NCBI GenBank assembly: GCA_015680685.1 | Contig: MNCI01000175.1 | Span: 97,642-161,641, forward strand | Direction: 5' to 3' | Source of the DNA: Gnetum montanum | Lineage: Eukaryota; Streptophyta; Gnetopsida; Gnetales; Gnetaceae | Length of the DNA: 64,000 bases | Made by a program: the position numbers and the translations under genes | Notes under the pieces: model-generated | Databases searched by the model: none | The model's input: the letters and a program-made list of their open reading frames with translations, nothing else | Told to the model about the DNA's origin: nothing | In this document: in pieces, positions 33,211 to 44,640 of the stretch | Layout: every line of letters starts with the position of its first letter | How positions within the stretch are numbered: the stretch's first letter is position 1

Positions 33211-36200
33211 ATGATGGCTCCTAAGAAGGAATGCACTAATCTGGCACTCGCAAAGGTCGAGGAGGTGAAGAAAACCCTAGGATGCATGACACAAGCACAC
33301 GTCGTGGCATGGGAGGACACGTTGTTGATCTGGTAGGCTACTATGCTCTCTCTGCTTTTTTGCGATTTTGTTATCATTTTTGTTTTCTACTTTCATTGTG
33401 TATCTTAGTTTTAGTTATTTGTGTTTTCTATTATTGTGTTATTTTGTCCTTTGCATTGCCACTGTTGTTGTTTTGACTGTGGTGGATGCATAAATGCCAT
33501 GCCATCGTTGCATGCAAGGTTGCTTAAACTGCCACCACTATGGTCATCATAACCATGGGGTTTTGGATAGTTTAAGTTGCTTGACTTTTGAATGGCGTAG
33601 CGTAGGACCCTTAGGAGGGTTTGGCCATGCGTGATGTGACAATGTGACACGTGTTTTGCTAAGGCATATTGTTAATCACTCTATTAGGGTTAATTACTCT
33701 GTTGCTACACTAGGCTATTTCTGCTACACTATCGCTTTCATGTTCTTGATACGTTATGTACGGGAAGAGGATTATGCTAAGATGTCAGGTGCTAGTATGA
33801 CACATGCGCACTGCATTTGGTCATGATGCTAACACTTGTTGTATTGTGTAGGGTGGGGTTAAGGCCCATTCTGATCATCTTGGAAATTGCAAGGGTCCTG
33901 TGTCACGTAAGTAGACCAGTGGCCAATGCTCCTCCTTCCCATATATGTGTGGGGGAGCAGGGGGTATGGTTTAGGAAAGGAGCACATGAGTTCCTACAAT
34001 ACCTCCTCCAACACTTCAGTGTGATCTTTTGGTCATACCTAGAGGATGAAGAGGCGACCATCATAACAAAAGCCATATTGCTTGGGCCAAACCAAGGCAT
34101 CTTGAGGTTTCTGACGGCTTGAGCAGTCTTTAGAAGGCAGGGAGAAGGATCCAGTCAACATCCCATGAGGTTAAGGCATTTATCCTAGATCTGGGATATG
34201 CTTGAGTACAACTGCTACCATTCTTACAACACACTATTCATCGTGCATTATATGGAGACGTGCTTCTAAAACACACCAGGAACTATCTAGTGTGCTGGAG
34301 GGTGAGTTTTTTGAAACATTGTTCCGCTGTGTTGTGTGATGCTTGCTATATTGGCCAAATGCTAATAGTATGTTTTTTGTTACCAAGTTCTACATCAACA
34401 AGGAAGGGGTTCATGATCAACCGGGTCTGCTAACTATGACATGGATAGCCCTGCATGAGTTCTCTTCTGCTGAGAACTTGTGTGCAGGTGTGATTGGTTA
34501 ATGTGGGGTTGAATATCACTCCTACCAACACTTGTTCCCCATTCCCTATGATCATTGTAGGGGGTCTAGTTGGCTGGATGATGGGTGGGTAGAACCCTTC
34601 AAACCAATCACTCTTGATCAAGTTTTAGTTAGTCTTTCACTGTTCTCGTTACCGTATAGACCTAGTAGGCTAAACAATAAGTGTTGGATGCTTAAGTGAA
34701 TTTGCAGTTTTTGAATTTTCTACATTTTTATGCTAAACATTTTTTGCAAAAAAATATTAGAGGGGCGAAGAAGCCCTAGGAGGTGATGGTGGTAACCACA
34801 GAGACATAGGGGATGAATATCTACTTCAAGTATGGAGAAGTAGAAACGAGCCAACATTGGATAAATGGCGTAGCCTCGGACTCCTTGGTCTAGAATATCC
34901 AAAAGGCTAGGCTTATGGATCTGTTCTTGGCCCCGAATCTGAACATTCCTGCTATCGAGATACTCTCCTTGGTTGACTCCTTTTCGGACAAGGTGAGCTG
35001 CTTCTGCATGTGCATATAGGGCGTGCGGGTGGTCATTGAAATCAATGATTACTATTTGCGGACCTCTTTGGTGTCCCTGCTAATGTCTTCCTCATAGGGT
35101 CAAAGTCCAAGATGAAGCTTACCCCTTAGAAGAAGGACATCTAGGAGTGGTAGTGAAAGGGGCTTCCTATGGAGAAGCTCAAAGAAGGACCTACCAAGGA
35201 GGTTTACCTTGTCTTCCATTCTTGCACATTCTCTCAATTGCTCTCCCAAGGGAAGGTCATGGGGATCGAGCAGGCTTGGGTGATGTACGAAGTTATGGAG
35301 GAGGGGGCTCGCTACAACTGGACCAAGTTTTTATGTAAAAGCTTGTAGACCGAAATCTTGGGGCTTCGTAAGAAGACGAAGTCTCATTCCAATATACATT
35401 ATGCCTTTTACATAGCCTACCTCAAGCGTTTCATAGAGTTCCTGGTGGTTCAGGAGAATGGAGTCTGGGTTATGCAAAATTGCAACCAGATTTCGAGACC
35501 ATAGATCCACCAGATCCTTTAGACCACCCTAGCCCAAGATCCCCCAGAAATAGTTGGGTAGTCGTTCTCTATGATGACTAAGGATCGGGTGGCCTGAAAC
35601 ATTCATGGCCAGGACAACAAAGGAGAGATGCCCCCCCACTGTAGACAGTAGTGTGTCATAGGGGGAACGTTTCATAGTTGAGACTATGGCTCGCAAGTTG
35701 CGGCAGAAGAGGCCTCCTTTAGCTAAGAAAACCCTTCGCACAGAGGAAGAAGATGGACAAAGACTATGGCTTAAACTATAGAGCATGCAACCCCCCATTG
35801 GTAAATACTTTTTTTTAATGCCTACTTTGTTATTATCCACTATGCTATGCTACGCTAGGTGGTGTAGCATAGCGTAGCACCTGCCTTAAGCTAACTTGTA
35901 TTTAGCTAATGCAAACACGTTTCTTGACTAATAGAAGAAGAAGAGGAAGAAGAAGAAGGTGAAGAAGAGGTATCAACCTTTAAGATGGGGGCAAAAAATA
36001 AAGACATGGAGGCCCTAGTCTTAGAGAGAAGGGCCTCGGTTGAAAGGAAGGGAGCTCCTGCCACTAAGGTAGGGACTCTTGTCATTAGGGAGAATCCTCT
36101 TACTAACAAAGAGGAGTCTCCCTTGAATAAAAAAGATGGTGGTCTCCTAAAAGGAAAGGTACCAGTGCATAAAGAAGGGATCCATAAGGACCCGACAAGA

Positions 36201-37620
36201 ACCTCTGTCTAGGCTACCACCATCGTTTTGCATCAGCAAGAAGGGAGACTGCAATTGGATGCTGGTGAGTTTGGCAATATGTTTGCCTTGTCATAGCCCA
36301 TTTTGGTTGTTGCTGACATGTTTAGTTATGTGGTAGGCACTACCGTTGATGCTACAGGACCTCCTCCAATTCATGCAGAATCATGGGTTGAGGTCCCCAA
36401 CAAATTTGCATTCATGCAGGGAATTGTTGACAACATGATCAGCCACCTTCAGAATGTGGACCCTAAATGTGGGTAAGTAGTACTATTAGATGCTCTCACG
36501 TTGCTATGAAAGAACTTCTTAAGTTTGCTACCTTTGTTATACTAATACGACTGGTATGCTCTTCGTGTCATGGTAGCCTCTCGACTCAAATGGGACTTGA
36601 CACAACCTTTGAAAGTCAATGCCATGTCCACATTTCGGCCAAAAGTGACTGAGGTGTCTCATCGCGCATACGAAAAGGCTTGCAAATGCACGTTGCACTC
36701 GACATGCTCCTTGTGGGAGTATAAGCGCATCAATGAGGACCTATGGAAATAGGTCCAAAAAGCTGAGCAAGAGAAGGCTAACCTGAGCATTGAGGTGGAG
36801 GATCTCAAGTCAAAGAATGAGTTCCTCATAGCCCATGACACTAATAATGAGGACAGGAGCATGGTTGTGATAGACTATGCCAAATTTTGGACAGTCGCGC
36901 GTCAGAACATCAAGACCACCTAAAAAATAATAGAATAGCTGATGTAGATGGAATTTTTATCTTAGAAGTTTTAGGATTTGAAAGATTTTAGTGCCAAAGT
37001 TTACGAATGGGGGTAGTCCCAAAAAAACCATAAACATATGTATAAACTGGAACATTCCACCAATCATAAACTGTATGAAGACACTGTTGTGGAGGCATTT
37101 ACGTATAAAGCATTCATAAATGCTATCGACGCTTTTGAGGCCTATTCTAAGTTCAAAGAGTAGATAAAGGTTACAAAATCTCCTGAATGGAAAGTGGACC
37201 TTCCCACAGGAGAGACCGTGACTGTCTCCTTTTCTCTAGGGACACCAAGGTGGATGACTGTCGAAAGGGAGAGAGCTACTACAGATGCTGAACCAAGCAA
37301 AGGGCGTTTGGTGGATATCATAGTAGAGGAGGTCTGGCACTACCTCAGGCTTCATTTAGATTGGATACCCTTTGAGACAGATGTTGGCCCTTCTCAGGTT
37401 AGTTGCTTTCTATTTTATTAATGCTTATGCTCTGTTGTGACTTATGTGTGTTGTTTTAGCTGACTACTTCATTCCTACGATGCAGGATCCAGATGAGGGT
37501 GTAGGGCTCGTAGAGGGAGGGAATGAAGAATTGGCAGAGGATAACGCAGGGGAAGGTAATGCAAAGGGAGATGATGCAAAAGAGGATGGTGAAGATGATG
37601 TAGACAAGAACAACCCATGA
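33211..37620 (+). pseudogene. antisense multi-exon gene in A with an FCP1/NIF-like domain
   Basis: The gene lies opposite to gag-pol. Exon 1 (33211-33332) reads MMAPKKECTNLALAKVEE. The donor CTG|GTAGGC joins the acceptor GTGTAG at 33851, in phase, to exon 2, which holds the FCP1/NIF (HAD) domain: LRPILIILEIARVLCHVS, HEFLQYLLQHFSVIFWSY and a later NTPGT. The donor G|GTGAGT is at 34302. The next part has GLLTMTWIALHEFSSAENL. From 34755 comes a second region (INGVASDSLV, NLNIPAIEILSLVDSF). A long exon ends at 37397 with coiled-coil sequence before it. An intron at 37398-37485 is phase 0, and the last exon is acidic and ends at TGA 37620. Nonsense codons show decay. The enzyme nucleophile position is Glu, not Asp. 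A homologue lies at 61130-63869. Confidence 0.75.
35843..35879. repeat. TAGCATAGC-type palindrome inside the antisense gene
   Basis: GCTATGCTACGCT and AGCATAGCGTAGC form an inverted repeat in a stretch that looks intronic. The same motif fills the A-family LTRs (for example 14202-14238), so it is shared between LTR and gene body of this family. Confidence 0.7.
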
Positions 37621-38060
37621 TAGCATGGGATCCTTTTTTTTGAGATTTTTTGAAATTTTAAACTGTTGTAAAATTTTTTGCAAACATTGGCTAGGAGGCA
37701 AAAATTTGGAATAAAGGGATGGATTGATTCTCATGCTAACTTGTACATTGCGTATGCGCTAAATATCATGCTAAACATTTTCTCTTCCATGCTAGATTTA
37801 GGCCATTTTGGGCTGTTGCTATTTTTAGGCCATTTCGGGCCTTTGCGTAAATGCACATTATTAGTTTTAGGCCATTTTGGGCCAATGTGTAAATGCACAA
37901 GGACGTTGTTATTTTTAGGCCATTTCGGGCCTTTGCGTAAATGCACATTAATGGTGCATGGGTAGGAAGTAGTGGGGTTGCTATGCTAGGTGTAGCTGCT
38001 TCTTGACCCAATGCAGGTTGAGCGAAACATAGGGCTAGGATGCTCTACCAGAGCCTTCAT
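37621..38060. repeat. tandem repeats between protease and antisense gene
   Basis: At about 37795-37955 the phrase TTTTAGGCCATTTCGGGCC followed by TTTGCGTAAATGCACATTA recurs, with a shorter first unit; four cores are visible. It separates the 3' end of the antisense gene from the protease end. C has a comparable run of TGGCCTAAAACTAG-like repeats at about 60590-60760 in the same place. Confidence 0.7.
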
Positions 38061-38840
38061 CTACATCATTGCTCGCACTTGGAAGGGTAACTCAGCCCAT
38101 GCATTTTCATTTTGGGGATTAGGTTGTTGATCTGATCCTTCTGCCAGATGGTCATTGTGATCGGTGACAAGCACTTCATTCTTAGAAGTTATAACCTTTG
38201 AGCCTTGTTCGATTTCCATGTTGTGGATTGCTTGCATTGCTACCTCATCACCGTGGATCACCACCTCTCTACCTACGTAAGGCAGGTGGATCTCCTGGTG
38301 TATGGATGAGGAGACAACCCTAAAAGTTGTGATAATCATGACCTCCTAAGGATTAGGTTAGACATGAGCATTTCCTCGATCACGATGAATGTTGCATTTA
38401 TGGGGAACTGGTCCCTTGCTACAAAGTCTATGTTGATTGTGCCCTTCACCACGACCCGCGTCCCATTGAACTACCTCAGGCATGATGTCATTATGGGTTT
38501 GATCTGGTCGACCAAGCCCAACTTGTCCACAATAGAGAAGGGGATGATGTTCATGGTAGCCCCATCATCAATGTGTACCCTTCAGATCTAGTGTTGGTGA
38601 CTCAAATTGTGATGAAAAGGGTGTTATAGTCACCTAACCCCTTTCAGGATCTTCCCCAATGGCATCATTGCGAAAGATTAGTTGAGGTGGTCCTGGCTTT
38701 GCAAGTGCAAAGGGGAGCATGACCAAGTAGATTACTTCCTCTTCCACCGACATGCCTTCATTGACCAGAATTGTTGTCAACATGTGGATTAGGGCCTCAC
38801 AGTGTGGGACGGATGTCATAATTATGTTGTACAAGCTCAA
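38060..38840 (-). pseudogene. A protease domain (decayed)
   Basis: On the minus strand the frame MSLYNIIMTSVPHCEALIHM (38840) is the Tat-type linker before the protease. The active site is VHIDDGATMNIIP at about 38578-38541, followed by FNGTRVVVKG and INIDFVARDQFPI. C carries the same linker (MSLYDLIMNFTTHHEVLVKM, 59428) and VHVDDGATTNVIP. TAG stops interrupt. Immediately downstream comes the 3' end of the opposite-strand gene, not RT. Confidence 0.75.
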
Positions 38841-39199
38841 TGTAGTTTTTTTCTATTTTAGAGATTGTTTGACCTGAGTGAGGGTGTCTAAGAGGTCTTG
38901 GCTGCCCCCCTGTTTAATGCTTTTCTCCTCTTCTATTCATCCTAGAAGAAAAATTCCTGAGGAGTGGCAATTTTGGGTTTAAGTTCAAACCCCTTTTGGT
39001 AGGGCAGTGCAGACTGTGTGGTTGTGCTAACGTTTATCTTTGGTGATGAAGGCACAGATGTAGGGGGTAAAGACATAGGCTTGGGAGTACCTTGGGTAGT
39101 ACTTTCCTTCGACATCTCACCCACAAAATGAACTTCTCACCTTTTAGGACAAGAAGGTAATTCAACTGTTTTGAGTGGGATGGGGGCTGTTGAAGGAGT

Positions 39200-41806
39200 C
39201 GGCCCCTTGATGACAAATGGAGATAAAGACGTTAATGGGTAGGGTAGCATGATTTTGCTAACAGGTGGCGTAGAGATGGATGCCCATGGAGGGACTCTCA
39301 AGACAAATAGTTGTTGCCAGCTTTAGCTAGCTATTGGTGATGTTGGTGTACTATGCTGAGGTACACAGACCATGAATGGTTGCTGGGGTGGCATAGGATG
39401 ACTGTCAATACCGATGGCATTGATGATGTAACCAAAATTGTTAGCATTGAGGGGATCTATGTAGACATGCATAGATTGGTTTTCAGGGTGTACTGGGTTG
39501 CTTTTGTCCAACACCATTTTTCCTTCATCGATTAATCTCTGGATGTCATCCAGCAATGCCAGATAGTAGTCTGTGTTGTGACCACACTATTGGTGATAGT
39601 CACAAAACCTATCTAGCCTGAAGCCCTTAGGAATTGGAGGCTCATTGGGCAAGGCCAAAGAAGGGTTCCTAAGGAGCTCGCAGTAGCGTTGATGTCTCCT
39701 GATTGCTTCTTTCGACATCTGCTTGTGTTGTATATACCCTATTGCCAGTAGTTGCTTCAGAAGATCTAAAGGATTGAGAGGAAGCATGGTGTACTTTGAG
39801 CAATCTTTAAGCTCAAAGTTGGGTTTGGGTTGTGCAGATGTCTCAAGCATGAGTATGGCAGGTTACGGTGCATGGCCCTGCTTGGGCACGAGGTTGGCTG
39901 TTGGTGCAGATGATTTCTTGGTTCTTGTTACCATTGTTACTAGGTTTTGGCTTGGCCTCGGCTGTCATAGCGACCACCGTGGTTGTTGGGGCCTTGTCCT
40001 TATCCTTCTTTGTGAAGGTGTTTTTGTAGGCAATGTAGGCTGAGTCTTTGCTTGCCTTGGCCATGTCCTATATACTCTTAGTCTAAGCAAAAGCCTGACT
40101 AAGAGTGTGAGGAGCGAGGTAGTACAGTTTAGACTTGATGAAGTCATTCACTGCACCCTTAAAGATAGCCAACAAATGGGCCTCCGTGGTGGGCTTGCGG
40201 ATTTTGTTAAGGGTTGCGCTCCAACGCTGAATGAACTTTTGGACTGGCTCTAGAGGATCTTGCTTCACGCTCATCAACTGATCTAGTGTGGTTTCTGGCT
40301 TCAAGTTGTACTTGAAGTGTGTTACAAACTGGGTCAAAAGCTCTTCCAAAGTTGAAATAGATGAGTGTGGTAGTGTGTAGTACCAATCCAGGGATTTCTC
40401 GACTAGGGACATAGCAAAGACACGAATAATCATGTGCAGCCATTATTGCAATAGAAGAGATTTAGACCTAAAGATAACAAGATGTGCATTGGGATCTACC
40501 TCCCCATTGTACTTCATGAAGTGGGGAAGGGACATCCCTGGGGATAACGTCAGAGAAAGGATTGCAGGGCTGATGGGGTTGTCCTGGTAAAAGTCCATGA
40601 CTTGTACTATGTCAGACCCAGTAGCCTTGAAGCATTTTATTTCCTCAGTAAGGGTCTGGATAAGCTAGAATGCCTAGTCCAAATCCTATGACATTATGGA
40701 AGGTTGGGAATATGTGGAGGTAGTTCCCACTTGTCGCATGGTGGGGGTGGTGACGTGATCCATCGATGGTATCATTGGGATAACCCTCGAAAGCGATGTT
40801 GCTTGCATTGTCCACCACTCGGCAGGTGGTGCCGATGGAGCAGTGACTGCAAGTTAGGCTGTTGGATAGACCACTTGCATCATTGATGACATAGACCATA
40901 GCTCCGTGTTGGGTTGTACCATTTGCAGGGTTTGGTAGGCCTAAGGGCGAACATAATGAGACATCTTCAATGGTTGTGGAATAGGTGAGGAAGCGAATGG
41001 GGTCCACCATGTGGATGGGCCTGGGCACATGGCGATGGGTCGAACAGATGTGAATGTAGGAATGGAAATGGAAGTTGCATATGAATGTGAAGTAGGCATG
41101 GTATGAACATGTGGCAGGGTAGCCATGATTGGTGTATGATGCGCTACAGGAATGGACTGCTAAAAAGCTTGCGAAGGGATAGTGGCTACAAATGAAACAA
41201 GTGAAACAAGCGAGAAAGTGCATTGAGACACCCCAAGGTTGACGTGGCTACCTATGGTAGTTGAATTACAGGTTGTGGAGGCGTAGGCGTGATAAAAAAG
41301 GGAGCAGTGATAGACAATGGATTGGCCTAGAAGGACTGGGTAGAAGGGATCGTGATGGGGTTGGCTTGACCTCCCTCGTCGAACTGAGAATCAAGCTCCT
41401 CTTGTCCATCCTCGAAGACGTCCTCATGGTTGGACACTGTGTCCTATTGCTTCCTAAGCCTATCCAACTAGATTAGCTAGTCTAGCAGCCATTGTTTCAT
41501 TTGATTCAAATGTAAGGAAGCATCAAGAGTGGGGAAAAATTCCTTCCTATCGTAGTAAGCAAACTCGAAGCTACGTTTGTCTTCAAGTTCGTGTACATCC
41601 AAGGGTAGATTTACATGCACCTTTGCATAGAGGAAGTTGTAGCACTCTTACTACTGGGCCAAGCCCTTAGATCCTTGGTTTTGGATCCTGAGGGGTCGAC
41701 GTGTTTCCAGCATCAGGTTTAGAGGATGCTCGGCACTAGTAGTGCATTGAATCATGATGGGAACTTCAACGTTGAAGGTGTTAGTAGCAGTGTTCGAAAA
41801 AGCCAT
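39200..41806 (-). pseudogene. gag: A gag (decayed)
   Basis: The start MAFSNTATNTFNVEVP is at 41806, and C gag has the equivalent ...YNF...K pattern after its own start. A proline- and histidine-rich stretch follows. The capsid begins SLPHFMKYNGEVDPNAHL at about 40530. At 40433-40083 come EKSLDWYYTLPHSSI, LEELLTQFVTHFKYN and FIQRWSATLNKI, a clear Retrotrans_gag domain. Near 39600 CDYHQ followed by a stretch ending LALLDDIQRLIDEG-like marks the zinc-binding end. Frameshifts and TAG codons break the frame in several places. Confidence 0.85.
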
Positions 41807-41894
41807 TGTTAAGCTGAATAGTTTTGCAAACAGGAAAAATAAAAGGGATTGGAAAGCTAAACAGTTTCGTGAATGAGAGGAGTAAGAAATTAGA

Positions 41895-42380
41895 AAGTGT
41901 TCAAAAAGGCTTTATGTCTCATATGGTTCCTGAGGAATTGTCGAAGCGATTTGTCTATACCACATGAAGCGTAAACAACCATAAAAGGGTATCACATTTA
42001 TGCTAGTGCATAATAGGGTATAGAGTGCATGCTAGACTATTGTAAGATAGGCAAGTCAACTAGCGATTGGAGGCTTTATGTCTTGCTGGGTTCCCAAGGA
42101 ACAGTCGAAGCAACCGATCTATCCCACACAATGCGTAAACAACTGCAAAAGGATGTCACATTTATGCTAGTGCACGATAGGGTACAGAGCGCATGCAAGA
42201 ATACTATAAGATAGGCTAGTGAATTGGTGATCGAAGGCTTTTCGTCCTGCAGGGTTCCTGAGGAACCGTTGAGGTGATCGATCTGCACCACATGACGCAT
42301 AAACAACAACAGATGGGTATCAAGTTTACGCTGATGCATATTAGGGTGTAGAAGGCTTACAGGACTACCATGATAGGTGG
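41895..42380. repeat. 164-bp tandem repeat in the A 5' UTR
   Basis: The anchor GGTTCC(T/C)(G/A)AGGAA occurs at 41925, 42089 and 42253, a constant 164-bp period. Each unit also carries ACGCATAAACAAC-like and GCTAGTGCA(T/C)(A/G)-like strings. About 2.8 units lie between primer site and gag. Confidence 0.85.
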
Positions 42381-42396
42381 AAAGGGCACTAAAAGG

Positions 42397-42412
42397 ACCT
42401 CCTTCTAGCACC
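42397..42412 (-). other. A primer binding site, tRNA-Asn type
   Basis: On the minus strand TTGGTGCTAGAAGGAGGT follows the LTR end after a short spacer. It matches the complement of the tRNA-Asn 3' end apart from a CpG decay. Confidence 0.75.
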
Positions 42413-42419
42413 AAAAAAT

Positions 42420-44014
42420 TGTAACGACCAAAAACATCGATGGTTGGAAATCGTCGACTGGTTGTTGGCTGTGGACAGTATTAACCCCATATCCATGGGA
42501 GGGCCGTGCTGGATGGAATAGATACGGGGTGCCCTGAATGGTTTGGTCGATCAGACAAGGACTTAATCGATGTCTATATAACCTTTTGCAACGTGTGGTT
42601 TGAAAGCAAAGTTTATAGCCTAAAATGGTATTTTAAATATAAACGATGCTGGAAACAATGTAAGATGTGATGGTAAACAAGAAAGCAAAGTAAAATGCAA
42701 AGTAAAATGTAGTTAGAAAAATGCACCGCTTCGAAGCTACAACTTTGCTCTGTTAAGATGGATACAGTCAGTTGCACAACGTTGACAAGTGTGGAGGTTC
42801 CGAGAGTAACCAAGATGTGTAGAGCAAGATGGCTGTGCACTTGAGCATGGACTCAGGCGTTAACAATGTAGAGTGCTACCAAGATGGTAGAATAGGGAAA
42901 GATGAAATGCCAACAGAGAGTGCTAACTATTTGCAATGTCAAATAGAAAGCTTACAATGCTTGAGGTTACAGTGCTAGAATGCTGAAAAGTCCAGAAGTT
43001 AGCCAAAGTGCCGAAAAATTTGAAAAGTGTGAAAAGGTAAAAAGTTCTTTTGAACACTGCTCGCTGGGGTATTTATAAGACCAATGGCACACGAAAGGGG
43101 CGGTTTGGACTCCATGCGCCTTGGGCCCACTTTGACTTGTCTATGTTGTATGTGCTTGCATGACCATTGGACATGCATGAACATTGTAATTACAAGCTTG
43201 CCATGCTATAATTATGCTGTCAGCATCTAGAGACGTGTGCCAACGGTGCAATTAGGTGAAGTGCATTGATGTCGCATAACCACCTATCATGCTTTGCTAT
43301 GCTTTGTAATGTAGCATGTTCGGCGTAGTGTAGCATCTTTTCACCTATTTCCCTACATGTGTGTTGCATATTTGCTATGCTATGTAGCATAGCAGTTGGC
43401 CTTAGTTGCAAAAAATTTGCCAATTTGCAAAATTTTCCTTATGCGCTGCAAAACTTGTGAACTTGTTGATCCTGCCCTTTGAGTTACCTTCTGTCACTTC
43501 CGTAGAATTGCTACGCCTTGCTGCACCATGTAGCTCAATGAGGCATAGTAGTAGACATGGTCCACTGCTTTCTGATGAAAGGAAACATTGTTGAAGAACT
43601 TGAAGTCGGGTGAGGGGACCTACAATATAGCTTTTGCTACGCTATGCTATGTTACATAGCGTAGCATAGCACTTCACTCTTGCAAATGTCTTCTGAAGCT
43701 TTCTATGCTACATAGTGAGGCATAGCGTAGTGTAGCAAACTTTGTGACTTAGAAAACTGGCTGGAACATTTTGCGCATTTTGAGCATCGTCAATAGTTCC
43801 ACGCACTACTCCTAAGTGCATGATTAGCTGGGTGAACTTCTCAAGTGGGTAGGCTAGAGAATCTTTTTAGCCTATTGACACCTGGGGTAGAAAACTTGCC
43901 AATTCTAGACAGTCTGAAAATTAGAGCATCCATCTCCTAAAGAACTATTGTGATGCTGCGTGAATTGCAAAGTCCTGGTGGAGCAGGCATGTCTTCGAAT
44001 TTTGGGGTGTTTCA
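42420..44014 (-). repeat. A 5' LTR (minus strand, 1595 bp)
   Basis: It starts TGAAACACCCCAAAA on the minus strand at 44014 and ends GGTCGTTACA at 42420. A TATA box TCTTATAAATACC on the minus strand is at about 43070-43082. It carries a long TAGCATAGC-type inverted repeat at 43636-43670. It is followed at 44015 by the target duplication CCTAC and then E2 LTR sequence. Confidence 0.9.
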
Positions 44015-44019
44015 CCTAC

Positions 44020-44635
44020 AGTAGGAGTCTAAGTGTGTATGGACCTTTATTTGAGCATTGATGTACCTAAGCATAGCAATGATGAAAATAAAGATGAGCC
44101 CTTTTGATAATCCTTGCAGCACTGAGAATAGATTAATGTTTTCTTTAATGCATATATTATTCATGCACTTTACTTTAATGCATTTTAATTAAATAATTAA
44201 TTTCTAGTTGTTAATCAACACAAGCATGACCACTTTGAGCATACATGTAGTGCTTAGTAACTCAAAAATGCTGAATGTTTGGTAACCTAGTCAGACTATA
44301 TGCATTCAGGATGTGTCTAGAGAGTGGGAATGGGTACTTGTGTTAAGCTAACTAGGCAATAGATTAATTAGATATTAAATTACCTTACCTTTCATTCTTG
44401 TTTTAGGTGATTAAACTTATAAAATGTAATGTGATAAAAACTAGATACTTCAATTGCACTTAATCATATACTGGTACGTCACGAGTGGAACTGAGAAGAC
44501 AATGATAATCTAGATTATATTTCATGTCTTAGAACCAATGTGCTTGAGAACTTAAGATCTACATATTTTGATTGGATCACATGTGAACACTTGTGATTTG
44601 TATGATTGGATGTAGGGGTACCTCATTACTCATCG
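44020..44635 (+). repeat. E2 3' LTR, right segment
   Basis: It continues the LTR interrupted at 13864: AGTGTGTATGGACCTTTATT here equals AGTGTGTACGGACCTTTATT in the 5' LTR. It ends GGGGTACCTCATTACTCATC(G). The next five bases CTTGA match CTTGG at 4505-4509. Confidence 0.85.
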
Positions 44636-44640
44636 CTTGA

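Larger units (their letters stand above)
13865..44014 (-). mobile_element. A: 30-kb composite Tat-like Ty3 element with inverted ends
   Basis: The insertion is bounded by CCTAC on both sides. Both outer ends are LTR starts: TAAAACACCCC at 13865 on the plus strand, and its reverse complement GGGGTGTTTCA ending at 44014. Coding domains lie on the minus strand: LTR, tRNA-Asn-type primer site, gag, protease at 44-38 kb, then RT, two RNase H domains, integrase, 3' UTR and LTR at 21.8-15.5 kb. Between them are an opposite-strand gene (33211-37620) and element B. The tandem RNase H domains place the pol in the Tat lineage. It may be one rearranged element or a chimera of two relatives. Confidence 0.75.

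Noticed and set aside
34993-35019. An intron in the antisense gene suggested by AAG|GTGAGC and ATATAG.
   Set aside because: It would be 27 bp long. The reading frame continues through it at the same length as in the C copy.
37731-38011. Minus-strand open frames with repeated GPKWPKNN-like peptides.
   Set aside because: They arise from the GGCCATTTCGGGCC tandem repeats between protease and antisense gene.
40645-41223. A 192-residue open frame on the minus strand.
   Set aside because: It lies in the Pro/His-rich part of A gag. Its N-terminal half is low-complexity and reads across the gag frame, so it is not a separate gene.
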